NCBI GenBank assembly: GCA_002709305.1 | Contig: PAQM01000027.1 | Coordinates: 100,731-164,730 of the forward strand | DNA length: 64,000 nucleotides | Direction: 5' to 3' | Source of the DNA: Crocinitomicaceae bacterium | GTDB taxonomy: Bacteria; Bacteroidota; Bacteroidia; Flavobacteriales_D; Crocinitomicaceae | In this document: one piece after another, positions 35,024 to 44,522 of the stretch | Position numbering within the stretch: the first letter of the stretch is position 1 | How the letters are laid out: each line of letters begins with the position of its first letter | Notes under the pieces: model-generated | Databases searched by the model: none | Told to the model about the DNA's origin: nothing | Seen by the model: only the letters and a program-made list of their open reading frames with translations | Made by a program: the position numbers and the translations under genes

Positions 35024-36154
35024 TTGAACTCTAAATTACCTCACATAAAAACAAATATTTTCACAAAAATGTCAAAACTAGCATCTGATTACAATGCTAT
35101 AAACCTATCTCAAGGATTTCCTAACTTTCCAATTGATGATAATTTAGTAGACGTTTTAAAGGAAAAATCAAATAAAAATATACACCAATACATGCCAATG
35201 TCAGGTGATCCTGAGTTACTTTATAAAATTAGTGCTTTAATTAAATCCACTTATAAAAGAACTGTAAACCCAGAAACAGAAGTGTTAATCACAGCTGGTG
35301 CAACCCAAGGAATCTTTACAACAATTTTAGCTTTAATAAACAAAAATGAAGAAGTTATTATACTCGACCCTAGTTACGACTGTTATGAACCTGCGGTTTC
35401 TTTAGCTGGAGGTAAAGCAAAGAGACTCCCATTAAATGATGACTTTTCCCCTAATTGGGAGCTGATTAAAAAATCAATAAATCACTCAACAAGAATGCTA
35501 ATCATTAACTCACCTCACAATCCCTCAGGGAGAATTTGGGAAGAGCAAGACATTCTATGTTTAGAAAAGCTAATGATGAAAAACCCAAATTTACTTCTAT
35601 TATCTGATGAAGTGTATGAGCACATCACATATGATAAAAAACACATTTCAATAAATACTATTTCTTCTATCATAAATCGTTCTATAATCATTTCATCTTT
35701 TGGTAAAACATTTCATGTCACCGGTTGGAAAGTAGGTTATCTAGTTGGACCTAAAACCCTTATAGAAGAAATTAAAAAAGTTCACCAATTCAATGTTTTC
35801 AGTGTAAATAGTGTGGCTCAGGCTTCTATTAATTCTTATGTAGATTTGTTTAATTTCTCTTCTATTAAACCTTTTTTTAAGAAAAAAAGAGACTTGTTTC
35901 AAAATTTAATGAAAAAATCAAACTTCAAATTACTGCCATGCGAAGGCACCTATTTCCAACTAGTGGATTATTCTAATATCTCTTCATTAAATGATATTAA
36001 GTTCTGTGAAAAACTAACGATAGATTATGGCGTTGCTGCAATCCCCATTTCAGTGTTTAATGAATCAAATAATGACAATAAAATTATTCGATTCTGCTTC
36101 GCTAAAGATGATGAAACATTAATAAATGCAACAAATTTATTATGCAAAATTTAA
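35024..36154 (+). CDS. Methionine aminotransferase (YbdL-like, PLP fold type I)
   Basis: The 376-residue enzyme transaminates methionine with 2-oxo acids. It starts with TTG at 35024: the encoded SKLPHIKTNIFTKMSKLA matches the known YbdL N-terminus, so the internal ATG at 35069 is too short. Landmarks are INLSQGFPNFP, the aminotransferase loop NSPHNPSGRIW, LLSDEVYEHITY and Lys228 in SSFGKTFHVTGWKVGY. It overlaps the omega-amidase gene by 13 nt. The pair matches the E. coli-type salvage of 4-methylthio-2-oxobutanoate and disposal of 2-oxoglutaramate. Confidence 0.92.
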   Translation: MNSKLPHIKTNIFTKMSKLASDYNAINLSQGFPNFPIDDNLVDVLKEKSNKNIHQYMPMSGDPELLYKISALIKSTYKRTVNPETEVLITAGATQGIFTTILALINKNEEVIILDPSYDCYEPAVSLAGGKAKRLPLNDDFSPNWELIKKSINHSTRMLIINSPHNPSGRIWEEQDILCLEKLMMKNPNLLLLSDEVYEHITYDKKHISINTISSIINRSIIISSFGKTFHVTGWKVGYLVGPKTLIEEIKKVHQFNVFSVNSVAQASINSYVDLFNFSSIKPFFKKKRDLFQNLMKKSNFKLLPCEGTYFQLVDYSNISSLNDIKFCEKLTIDYGVAAIPISVFNESNNDNKIIRFCFAKDDETLINATNLLCKI

Positions 36155-36912
36155 AGATAACAATTGTTCAAGCAGATCAATTCTGGGAAGATAAAAAAGC
36201 AAATTTCTCTAATTATCAAAAACTCTTAAAAGATGTTAAAACAGATTTAATTATACTCCCTGAAATGTTTCAGACAGGATTCAGTATGAATGTAGATTTA
36301 TTAAAAGAAGATGCCCTAAATAGTTTTAGTATAAATTGGCTTAAAAATTTTGCAAATAAGAAAAATGCTGCCATATATACCTCTCTTATTATCGAAGAAA
36401 ATAAAAAGACTTATAATCGAGGTGTTTTTATTAAGCCAAATGGTGAGATAGATAATTATGATAAAAGAAAACTGTTCTGTATGGCTGGAGAAGACAATTT
36501 CTTTACCGCTGGAGAGAAAGAGAAAATTGTATCGTATTTGGGTTGGAACATTCAACTACAAATTTGTTATGACTTAAGGTTTCCTGAGATAGCAAGAAAT
36601 AAACTTTTGTCAAATAACGAACCTGCATATGACATCATTTTATATATTGCTAATTGGCCAAGAGAAAGAGAGAAACATTGGTCTTCACTTTTAAACGCAA
36701 GAGCTATTGAAAATCAGTGTTTTGTTATAGGGGTGAACAGAGTTGGAATAGACAAAAAAAAGATTCTTTATTCTGGTGATTCACAACTAATCTCTCCAGG
36801 AGGATCTCAAGAAAAATTAAAAAAAAACAAAGAGTATATTAAAACTTTCGATTTAGAGAAAGACAAATTAATATCTTTTCGAAAAAAATTTCCCTTTTTA
36901 AAAGATAAATAA
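36142..36912 (+). CDS. Omega-amidase, nitrilase superfamily (YafV-like)
   Basis: The 256-residue protein hydrolyses omega-amides of 2-oxo acids such as 2-oxoglutaramate. The nitrilase triad is complete: Glu41 (LPEMFQTGF), Lys108 (YDKRKLF) and Cys142 (QICYDLRFPE), with WPREREKHW typical of the omega-amidase branch. Its overlap of 13 nt with the methionine aminotransferase gene shows tight coupling; the two enzymes act consecutively on the same keto-acid amides. Stated specificity rests on family and context. Confidence 0.93.
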   Translation: MQNLKITIVQADQFWEDKKANFSNYQKLLKDVKTDLIILPEMFQTGFSMNVDLLKEDALNSFSINWLKNFANKKNAAIYTSLIIEENKKTYNRGVFIKPNGEIDNYDKRKLFCMAGEDNFFTAGEKEKIVSYLGWNIQLQICYDLRFPEIARNKLLSNNEPAYDIILYIANWPREREKHWSSLLNARAIENQCFVIGVNRVGIDKKKILYSGDSQLISPGGSQEKLKKNKEYIKTFDLEKDKLISFRKKFPFLKDK

Positions 36913-36940
36913 AAATCTAGTCTTTTTGATTCGTTTAAAT

Positions 36941-36948
36941 TATATTTG
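36941..36948 (+). promoter_or_regulatory. -7 promoter box TATATTTG
   Basis: TATATTTG is a full TAnnTTTG match ending 25 nt before the ATG at 36974. The nearest TTG (36926-36928) is only 12 nt upstream, closer than usual. Confidence 0.4.
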
Positions 36949-36973
36949 TTATCTATTTAACAAACAAATTATT

Positions 36974-38878
36974 ATGAAAAAACTTTACGTATTATTAATT
37001 ATTGCTGGATTTATTAGTAGTTCAGCTAAATCTCAAAAGTTGACAACACAACATTCATTTAATGAGTTCAGTCAGCTTTCAACTCTTAACATTAAAGAGA
37101 AAAAACCTTTAAAGCCCATTAACAATAGTGCAAAGACAGTGCTTTGGAGTGAGGACTTTGGTGGGATAGGAACTGCTCCATCATCTACTCCTGGACCAAA
37201 TTTCACAACTGCAAATGGACAATGGATTACTGGAGGTGCAAATGGTTCAATATGGAAACATAGTTTTTATACTACAAGTGGAGAGTGGTCAAATGGAACA
37301 CCAGCATTTGCATCAACAAGTGCTTCAAATGGCTTTATGTTATTCGATGCTGACTCTGTAAACTTTCCTCTATCACCTAGCTATATTAACTTATCAGGAG
37401 AGTTAATCTCTCCTCCAATTGATCTTACAGCAGCTCCATCTGCAAAACTGACAATGGAACAAGCTTTTAGATGGTGTTGTGCAGGAACACATAACATTAA
37501 TGTTTCTGTTTCATCTGACAATGGTCTAACATGGGGAGCTCCGATTGATTTAATTCCTAGCTCAGTTGGTGCAAATGATGACTTTTTCACTGTAACTGGA
37601 GGTTATGATATAGAAGCAAATATTTCTGGTCAAGCTGCAGGCAATGTAGTATTACTAAAATTTACTTGGGATGGTGTTGGATCTGGAACATCTCACTATT
37701 ATTGGACTATTGATGATATTGAAATCGTTGAACTTCCTTCAGATGACATTCAATTAGCTTCTGCATATATTATTGGAGAAAATAATGCAGGACTTGAATA
37801 TGGTAGAACACCTTCTGATCAAGTCGATGCTAATTTTATCGTTGGAGCTTCTGTATTTAATGGTGGTGCCAATCCAGCTGCAAACACTACATTAACTGCT
37901 GATTTTGGATCTTTTACATCCACTTCTTCATTAGCATTAATTGAACCTGACTCTACAAAATCTGTTGAAACTACTGAGGGTTTAACACTAAGTCCGGGTG
38001 TCTATACAGGTACTTACACTGTTGTCTCTGATGGAGAAACTGGTGGCCCAGATTTTATAAATAATACTGGCGGTAGAGAATTTGAAATTACTGGCCCTAG
38101 TGCTTCAGGAAATCCTACAACAATTTATTCTCAAGATGGTATAGGTGTCTACACTACAGATGTTTTGATTAGTTCTCTTGGCACAAATTCTTTTACTGAT
38201 GCTGCTGATGGATTGGTTTGTGCAGCTTTATATAATATAAAAAACACTGCTGATGTAGGCGCGTTAAGAGTAATGCTAGCAACAGGAACAGCTGCGGGTG
38301 CTCAAGTATATGGCTCAATTAAAGATACTGCTCTATTTTGGGCGGGCGATATGACTTCAATTTATGCAACACTTGAGGGTGTAGTAACTACAGCTGATAT
38401 AGCACAAGGATACATTGATGTTCCTTTCCCTTCTGCAGCTACATTGTCTCCAGGTGCATACTATGCAGCGGTAGAACTATATAGCCAAGCTAATACAACT
38501 GATATTCGAATTCGTGATGATGAGACTGTTGCTCAACCATTTGATGCCTCAGCAATTTATATTCCTGGAGATCAGTCATACACGAATGGTACAGCATTTG
38601 GCATACGTATGGTAATGAGTGGTAACGCAAGTGTTAATGAAAACCCTTTAATGGGTGTTTCTATTTACCCTAACCCTTCTAATGGAATAATTAATATTAC
38701 CAACACAAATGGTAGTAATAATGAAATTGTAATATACAATATGGTTGGGAATGTTATTATGAAAAAAGAAGCAAATAGCTCAATTAAAATTGATCTTTCG
38801 TCTGAAGGAACAGGTGTTTATTTAGTCGAAGTTTCTAATGAGAATGGTTCTATTGTTAAAAGAATGGTTATTAAATAA
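36974..38878 (+). CDS. Large secreted T9SS type A cargo protein
   Basis: A TTG-initiated frame opens at 36926, but the ATG at 36974 gives a proper signal peptide (MKKLYVLLIIAGFISSSAKSQ) and 634 residues. After a ~200-residue jelly-roll-like segment (LWSEDFGGIGTAPS ... YYWTIDDIEIVELPSD), which is common in adhesin or lectin domains, comes a beta-rich middle. The end is a type A sorting domain (VSIYPNPSNGIINITN ... GVYLVEVSNENGSIVKRMVIK). The protein should reach the cell surface through T9SS. No catalytic motif is evident, so adhesion or surface structure is more likely than enzymatic activity. A strong terminator follows. Confidence 0.88.
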   Translation: MKKLYVLLIIAGFISSSAKSQKLTTQHSFNEFSQLSTLNIKEKKPLKPINNSAKTVLWSEDFGGIGTAPSSTPGPNFTTANGQWITGGANGSIWKHSFYTTSGEWSNGTPAFASTSASNGFMLFDADSVNFPLSPSYINLSGELISPPIDLTAAPSAKLTMEQAFRWCCAGTHNINVSVSSDNGLTWGAPIDLIPSSVGANDDFFTVTGGYDIEANISGQAAGNVVLLKFTWDGVGSGTSHYYWTIDDIEIVELPSDDIQLASAYIIGENNAGLEYGRTPSDQVDANFIVGASVFNGGANPAANTTLTADFGSFTSTSSLALIEPDSTKSVETTEGLTLSPGVYTGTYTVVSDGETGGPDFINNTGGREFEITGPSASGNPTTIYSQDGIGVYTTDVLISSLGTNSFTDAADGLVCAALYNIKNTADVGALRVMLATGTAAGAQVYGSIKDTALFWAGDMTSIYATLEGVVTTADIAQGYIDVPFPSAATLSPGAYYAAVELYSQANTTDIRIRDDETVAQPFDASAIYIPGDQSYTNGTAFGIRMVMSGNASVNENPLMGVSIYPNPSNGIINITNTNGSNNEIVIYNMVGNVIMKKEANSSIKIDLSSEGTGVYLVEVSNENGSIVKRMVIK

Positions 38879-38896
38879 TTTATAACTATAAACTTC

Positions 38897-38931
38897 AAAA
38901 AAACCGGGGAGATTTCTTTCCGGTTTTTTTT
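38897..38931 (+). terminator. Rho-independent terminator
   Basis: An 11-bp stem (AAAAAAACCGG with CCGGTTTTTTT) and a 12-nt loop end in a T run, 19 nt after the stop of the T9SS cargo gene. Confidence 0.88.
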
Positions 38932-38994
38932 ATATTATAGAAGCATTTAGAATTCTCAGTAGTTTTAACGATATTTGTCAAAAAATCATTCATC

Positions 38995-39999
38995 ATGTCA
39001 AAACTTATAACCCTTCATGAATTTATAATGGATAGGCAGTCTGATTTTCCCTTTGCAACGGGTGAATTATCAAGGTTATTAAATGATATTTCAATTGCAT
39101 CGAAAATAGTAAATAAAGATGTTAGTAGAGCCGGATTAATGGAGAACATTCTTGGGTCTCAGGGTAAAACTAATGTTCAAGGTGAAGAACAACAAAAGCT
39201 TGATGTAATTGCTGACAATGCTTTTATTAACATATTCAAAGCGGGAGGGGAGGTCTGCGGTATAGCTTCTGAAGAAAATGATGACTTTATGCCTTTTACT
39301 TCTGAGCTTTCTAAAAATGGCAAATATGTTGTACTATTTGATCCTTTAGATGGATCATCAAACATTGACGTCAATGTCTCCATTGGAACTATTTTTTCTA
39401 TTTATAGAAGAAAGAGTGAAATTGGGACAGAAGCAACAATAGATGATATGCTTCAACCAGGAGAAAAACAAGTTGCAGCTGGATATGTTCTTTATGGTTC
39501 TTCTACTATGTTGGTTTATACAACAGGTAATGGCGTTAATGGATTTACTTTAGATCCATCAATTGGGGAGTTTTGTTTATCTCATCCAAATATGAAAATG
39601 CCCGAAGAAGGTCGTATTTATTCTGTAAATGAAGGAAATATAAATATTTGTGATTCTGGAATTAAAAGATATATTGAAGATTTCTGTCAAAAAACTTTAC
39701 CTAAAGCTATGCGTCCCTATTCAGGAAGATATATTGGTTCTCTAGTAGCCGATTTTCATAGAAACTTAATAAAAGGAGGCATTTACATTTATCCAAAGAC
39801 AACAACGAATCCAGAAGGGAAACTTAGACTTCTATATGAATGTAATCCATTAGCATTTATAGCAGAACAGGCAGGAGGGAAAGCAACAGATGGATTTCAA
39901 CCTGTTTTAAGTATTAAGCCAAAAAGTTTACACCAACGAATCGGCTATTTTGTTGGTTCAAAAAAAATGATGGAACAAGCAATGAGCTATATGAAATAA
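38995..39999 (+). CDS. fbp: Fructose-1,6-bisphosphatase, class I
   Basis: This gluconeogenic enzyme hydrolyses fructose-1,6-bisphosphate using Mg2+. The 334-residue protein has the FBPase signature [40 protein letters not shown] and the C-terminal [21 protein letters not shown]. Length is normal. It starts 63 nt after the terminator at 38897 and is followed by mfd after 5 nt, so the two may be co-transcribed. Confidence 0.97.
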   Translation: MSKLITLHEFIMDRQSDFPFATGELSRLLNDISIASKIVNKDVSRAGLMENILGSQGKTNVQGEEQQKLDVIADNAFINIFKAGGEVCGIASEENDDFMPFTSELSKNGKYVVLFDPLDGSSNIDVNVSIGTIFSIYRRKSEIGTEATIDDMLQPGEKQVAAGYVLYGSSTMLVYTTGNGVNGFTLDPSIGEFCLSHPNMKMPEEGRIYSVNEGNINICDSGIKRYIEDFCQKTLPKAMRPYSGRYIGSLVADFHRNLIKGGIYIYPKTTTNPEGKLRLLYECNPLAFIAEQAGGKATDGFQPVLSIKPKSLHQRIGYFVGSKKMMEQAMSYMK

Positions 40000-40004
40000 C
40001 CTGT

Positions 40005-43000
40005 ATGAATTTAGAAGAATTAAAATCTTTTTTTTCTAACTCCAACCAAGTTCATTCAACTAAAGATGCCTTGGAAGTTCTGGGCACAAAAATTAAATGG
40101 AGAGGCCATGTTGGGGCTTCCAGATCACTCTGTGCCTCTTATGTTACAGACTTAATTCCATCTAGCCACATTTTTGTGCTAGAAGATAAAGAAACTGCCG
40201 CATATTTTTTTAATGACCTTTCTGCTTTAAATAATACAAATAAACAGATCTTTTTTTACCCTGCTTCATATCTTGTCCCATATGAAGAAGAAAAAACAAA
40301 TAATGCAAATGTTGTATCTAGAGCTGAAACTTTAGAGAAAATTAAAAAGGGAAATAATTCTTTGATTGTAACATATCCAAAAGCTCTTTTTGAAAAAGTA
40401 CCCTCCAAAAAAACATTAGTAAAGTCATTTGTAAAATTAAGTGTCTCTAAAGATTATTCTATCGACTTAATTAATGAAAAATTACTAGAAAACAATTTTG
40501 AACGTGTAGATTTTGTTTATGAACCTGGTCAATTTTCTATTCGAGGAGGAATTCTTGATGTTTTCTCTTTTTCAAGTGATAATCCATATAGAATTGAGTT
40601 TTTTGGTGATAATATAGAGAGTATAAGAACCTTTGATGCTAGCACACAATTATCAATTAAAAATCATAAGCATTTAAACATAATTCCTAATATTCAAAAC
40701 AAATTTATTTACAAAGAATTTGTCTCTTTGTTTGATTTTATAGGTGATAAAATCAATTTATGGTTTTCATCCATTGAATTAACTAAATCAAAAATTAATG
40801 AAGAGTTCAGAAAAGCTGTCAAAATATATAATTCCAAAAACAGTGAAATTCTTCCCGAAAATCTTTATCTGAATAATGCTTTTTTAGAAGAAAAATTAAA
40901 TTGCTCATCAATTGTTGAATTCGGAACAGATCATTACTATAAGAATTCAACTGTTATTGACTTTAAGTTTATCCCTCAACCTTCTTTTAATAAAAATTTT
41001 AATCTTCTTGCAGAAGACATAATAAAGAAAAAAAAACTAGGTTATAAAACTATAATTTTTTCAAATCAACCAAAACAGATAGAACGATTATACCAAATTT
41101 TTTCAGATATAAATAAAGCTGTTGATTTTCAAACCTTAAATATTGCTCTTTCAGAGGGATTTATTTCTTCGGAAGAAAAAGTTACCTGTTATACTGACCA
41201 TCAAATATTCGAACGTTACCATCGATTCAGATTAAAAGAAAGCTTTCGTAAAGCAAAACAAGCATTAACTATAAAAGATCTTTATAATTTAAAATCTGGT
41301 GATTATGTTACTCATATAGATCATGGTATTGGTAGATTTTCGGGGCTAGAGACAATTGATGTAAACGGGAAGCCACAGGAAGCCATTAGATTACTTTATC
41401 GAGACAACGATGTCCTTTATGTTGGCATTCATTCTTTACATAGAATCTCAAAGTTTACAAGTAAAGATGGTGGTTCACCTAAAATAAATAAACTAGGCAC
41501 TCAAACCTGGAAGAACTTAAAGCAAAAAACCAAGTCTAAAATTAAATCTCTTGCTTTTGATCTTATTAAATTATATGCCAAACGAAAAGCTCAGCCTGGA
41601 TTCTCATATAGTGAAGACACATATCTACAAAATGAGCTAGAAGCTTCTTTTATTTATGAAGATACTCCTGATCAACTAAGAGCAACAATTGCTGTTAAAG
41701 AAGATATGGAATCTAAAACACCAATGGATAGATTAATTTGTGGTGATGTTGGGTTTGGTAAAACTGAAATAGCTATAAGAGCAGCGTTCAAGGCTGTTGC
41801 TGATAATAAACAAGTGGCTGTTTTAGTACCTACAACAATTCTTTCCTTACAACACTATAGAAGCTTTAAAGAAAGACTTAAAGATTTTCCCTGCAACATT
41901 GATTACATAAATCGATTTAAGTCAGGAAAACAAGTAAGAAAAACAATAGAAGGTCTTGAAGAACAAAAAATTGACATATTAATCGGAACACATGCTATTG
42001 TTTCCAAACGTATTAAATTCAAATCTCTAGGTTTAATAATCATTGATGAAGAACAAAAATTTGGTGTTTCAGTAAAAGACAAATTAAAAACTCTACGTGC
42101 AACTGTTGACACTCTTACATTAACCGCTACCCCAATCCCTAGAACACTTCAGTTCTCATTAATGGGAGCAAGAGATTTAAGTATAATTAATACCCCTCCA
42201 CCGAATAGACAGCCAGTGTTAACTGAGATTATTAGCTTTAATGAAGAGAAGATTCGTGATTCGATCTCTTATGAAGTTAGCAGAGGTGGACAAGTTTTCT
42301 TTGTTCACAACCGAATACAAAATATATCTGAGGTTTCTGCTATGATTAAAAGATTATGCCCACAAATTCGTATCGCTGTTGGACATGGTAAAATGAATGG
42401 TGAAGAACTAGAAAAAATAATGATTGGTTTTATTAACCATGAATTTGATGTTCTCTTAGCAACAACAATCATTGAGTCTGGTATAGATATTCCAAATGCA
42501 AATACAATAATAATAAATCATGCTAATAATTTTGGTATCAGCGATCTTCATCAATTGAGAGGTCGTGTTGGGAGATCTAATAAAAAAGCATTCTGCTACT
42601 TAATTTCACCGCCCCAAAGTACAATGACTTCTGAAGCTAGAAAAAGATTAGAAGCTCTTGTTCAATTTTCAGACTTAGGTTCAGGATTTAACATCGCCAT
42701 GAAAGACCTAGATATTCGGGGGGCAGGTAATATGCTCGGTGCAGAACAAAGTGGTTTTATAGCTGATATTGGATTTGAAATGTATCAGAAAATTTTAAAT
42801 GAAGCAATAAGCGAACTTCAAGAAGAAGAGTTTAAAGAATTGTTCGAAAAACGTAAAAATGATCAGATAATTTCTTTTGTGAGCGATTGTATTATTGAGA
42901 CAGATCTTGAAGTTAGGATTCCAGAGGATTATGTAAATAGTGTTTCAGAACGTTTGAGTTTATATAGGGAAATGGACAACATAAAAAACAAAGATGAACT

Positions 43001-43343
43001 TAACCAATTCATTAAAGAGCTAATCGATCGATTTGGACCTATTCCAAAACCTGTTGAAGAACTAATACTATCATTTAAACTGAGATGGCTGGCGCAAGAA
43101 CTGGGAATTGAAAAATTAGTCTTAAAATCAAATAAAATGATTGGATTCTTTATCTCAAATAAAAACTCGAACTTTTATGAATCAACCATATTCAAAAAAA
43201 TCTTGCGTTTCTTAGCAAACGCATCTGAAGAGACCGTCTTAAAGGAAAAGAACAATCGCTTAAGAATAGTCTTTTCTGATGTTCGAACATTAAACGGAGC
43301 TTATAATCGTTTAGAAGAAATTTTCGAATTAAACGAAATATAA
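40005..43343 (+). CDS. mfd: Transcription-repair coupling factor
   Basis: Mfd displaces RNA polymerase stalled at lesions and recruits UvrA/UvrB. The 1112-residue protein shows an N-terminal UvrB-homology region with FDFVYEPGQFSIRGGILDVF, then a CarD-type RNAP-interaction module (KSGDYVTHIDHGIGRFSG, near residue 430). The RecG-like motor follows: Walker A GDVGFGKTE (~580), IIDEEQKFG (~678), TATPIPRTLQ and LHQLRGRVGRS. A C-terminal TRCF domain closes it. It starts 5 nt after fbp. UvrC of the same repair pathway is encoded at 61871 in this window. Confidence 0.98.
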   Translation: MNLEELKSFFSNSNQVHSTKDALEVLGTKIKWRGHVGASRSLCASYVTDLIPSSHIFVLEDKETAAYFFNDLSALNNTNKQIFFYPASYLVPYEEEKTNNANVVSRAETLEKIKKGNNSLIVTYPKALFEKVPSKKTLVKSFVKLSVSKDYSIDLINEKLLENNFERVDFVYEPGQFSIRGGILDVFSFSSDNPYRIEFFGDNIESIRTFDASTQLSIKNHKHLNIIPNIQNKFIYKEFVSLFDFIGDKINLWFSSIELTKSKINEEFRKAVKIYNSKNSEILPENLYLNNAFLEEKLNCSSIVEFGTDHYYKNSTVIDFKFIPQPSFNKNFNLLAEDIIKKKKLGYKTIIFSNQPKQIERLYQIFSDINKAVDFQTLNIALSEGFISSEEKVTCYTDHQIFERYHRFRLKESFRKAKQALTIKDLYNLKSGDYVTHIDHGIGRFSGLETIDVNGKPQEAIRLLYRDNDVLYVGIHSLHRISKFTSKDGGSPKINKLGTQTWKNLKQKTKSKIKSLAFDLIKLYAKRKAQPGFSYSEDTYLQNELEASFIYEDTPDQLRATIAVKEDMESKTPMDRLICGDVGFGKTEIAIRAAFKAVADNKQVAVLVPTTILSLQHYRSFKERLKDFPCNIDYINRFKSGKQVRKTIEGLEEQKIDILIGTHAIVSKRIKFKSLGLIIIDEEQKFGVSVKDKLKTLRATVDTLTLTATPIPRTLQFSLMGARDLSIINTPPPNRQPVLTEIISFNEEKIRDSISYEVSRGGQVFFVHNRIQNISEVSAMIKRLCPQIRIAVGHGKMNGEELEKIMIGFINHEFDVLLATTIIESGIDIPNANTIIINHANNFGISDLHQLRGRVGRSNKKAFCYLISPPQSTMTSEARKRLEALVQFSDLGSGFNIAMKDLDIRGAGNMLGAEQSGFIADIGFEMYQKILNEAISELQEEEFKELFEKRKNDQIISFVSDCIIETDLEVRIPEDYVNSVSERLSLYREMDNIKNKDELNQFIKELIDRFGPIPKPVEELILSFKLRWLAQELGIEKLVLKSNKMIGFFISNKNSNFYESTIFKKILRFLANASEETVLKEKNNRLRIVFSDVRTLNGAYNRLEEIFELNEI

Positions 43344-43388
43344 ATTCTAAACGTTATTTTACTTTATAAAACAACTACAGATTTGTTT

Positions 43389-43396
43389 TAAATTTG
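43389..43396 (+). promoter_or_regulatory. -7 promoter box TAAATTTG, 4 nt before a start codon
   Basis: TAAATTTG matches TAnnTTTG and is followed by AACT and the ATG at 43401. Transcription would begin about at the ATG, implying a leaderless mRNA. No -33 element is clear. Confidence 0.35.
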
Positions 43397-43400
43397 AACT

Positions 43401-44522
43401 ATGACAAAAACACCAAGAGCTATAGTTTCTGTTACCAATGATTTACTAACTGATAATCGTGCAGATAAAATTTGTTTATTTTTGATGGAACAAGGGTATA
43501 GTGTTTTACTAGTTGGTAGAAAAAAAAAGGACAGCTCTGATCTTAAAAAGCGAAAATATAAAACAAGAAGATTTTCTCTGTTTTTTGAAACTGGATTTAA
43601 ATTTTACGCTTCTTTTAACCTAAGATTATTTTTTTTCCTAATATTTCGTAGGGTAAATATACTTGTGTCTAATGACCTTGACACTCTACTCTCAAACTAT
43701 TTAGCTAGTAAGTTAAAACGAAAGTGTAAACTAACATACGACTCTCACGAGTATTTCACAGAGGTTCCTGAATTGATTAATAGACCTAGAGTTCGAAATT
43801 TCTGGTTAAAAATTGAGCGCTTTATTTTTCCAAAATTAAAATCAGTATATACTGTAAATGAATCAATAGCTAATATTTATAAAAAAAAATACAATGTTAA
43901 TGTAGATGTTATAAGAAACATCTCTAATAGATGGACACAAAAATTGATTAAGAGTAAGTCCGAATTAGGTGTGCCCGAAAACACTCGATTAATTATTATA
44001 CAGGGAGCTGGAATAAATATAGATAGAGGAGCAGAAGAAGCTGTACAAGCAATGACTAATGTTAATGCAACACTTATGATTGTAGGTGATGGAGATGTAA
44101 TCCCTGAATTAAAAAAACGCGTTGTTGAATTAGGGCTATCCAAAAAGGTAATTTTCTATAAAAAACAACCCTATTCAACCATGATGAACTACACTTATTT
44201 TGCAGACATTGGGTTAACTTTAGACAAACCTTCTAACTTAAACTATAAACTATCTTTACCTAATAAAGTATTTGACTATATACATGCTGGAACTCCGATA
44301 ATATCAACAAATATAACAGAGGTGTCTAAGGTGGTGAATACCTATGATGTTGGAGTAATAATTAATAACTTCAATTCAGAAACTTTAGCGAAAAAAATTG
44401 AAGAATTATTAAATAATCAAAAGCTACTTGATAAGTTTAAAAGAAATTGTGCCTTAGCTGCAAAAATTGAAAATTGGGAAATAGAAAAAAAGAAACTAAA
44501 AACAATTTATCCAAGTGTCTAA
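43401..44522 (+). CDS. Glycosyltransferase, GT4-like
   Basis: The 373-residue protein has a two-Rossmann GT-B layout: an N-terminal acceptor domain (VSVTNDLLTDNRADKIC, VSNDLDTLLSNYLA) and a C-terminal sugar-nucleotide domain (MIVGDGDVIPELKKRV, LSLPNKVFDYIHAGTPIIST). It should add a sugar to a surface polysaccharide or lipid; donor and acceptor are unknown. The next glycosyltransferase starts at an overlapping GTG (8 nt overlap). The flanking genes are mfd and asd, so this is an isolated pair rather than a full polysaccharide cluster. Confidence 0.85.
   Translation: MTKTPRAIVSVTNDLLTDNRADKICLFLMEQGYSVLLVGRKKKDSSDLKKRKYKTRRFSLFFETGFKFYASFNLRLFFFLIFRRVNILVSNDLDTLLSNYLASKLKRKCKLTYDSHEYFTEVPELINRPRVRNFWLKIERFIFPKLKSVYTVNESIANIYKKKYNVNVDVIRNISNRWTQKLIKSKSELGVPENTRLIIIQGAGINIDRGAEEAVQAMTNVNATLMIVGDGDVIPELKKRVVELGLSKKVIFYKKQPYSTMMNYTYFADIGLTLDKPSNLNYKLSLPNKVFDYIHAGTPIISTNITEVSKVVNTYDVGVIINNFNSETLAKKIEELLNNQKLLDKFKRNCALAAKIENWEIEKKKLKTIYPSV

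Noticed and set aside
38964..38971. GATATTTG before fbp (and again at 60831) as a promoter -7 box
   Set aside because: One mismatch from TAnnTTTG (G for T at the first base) and no convincing -33 element; not called.
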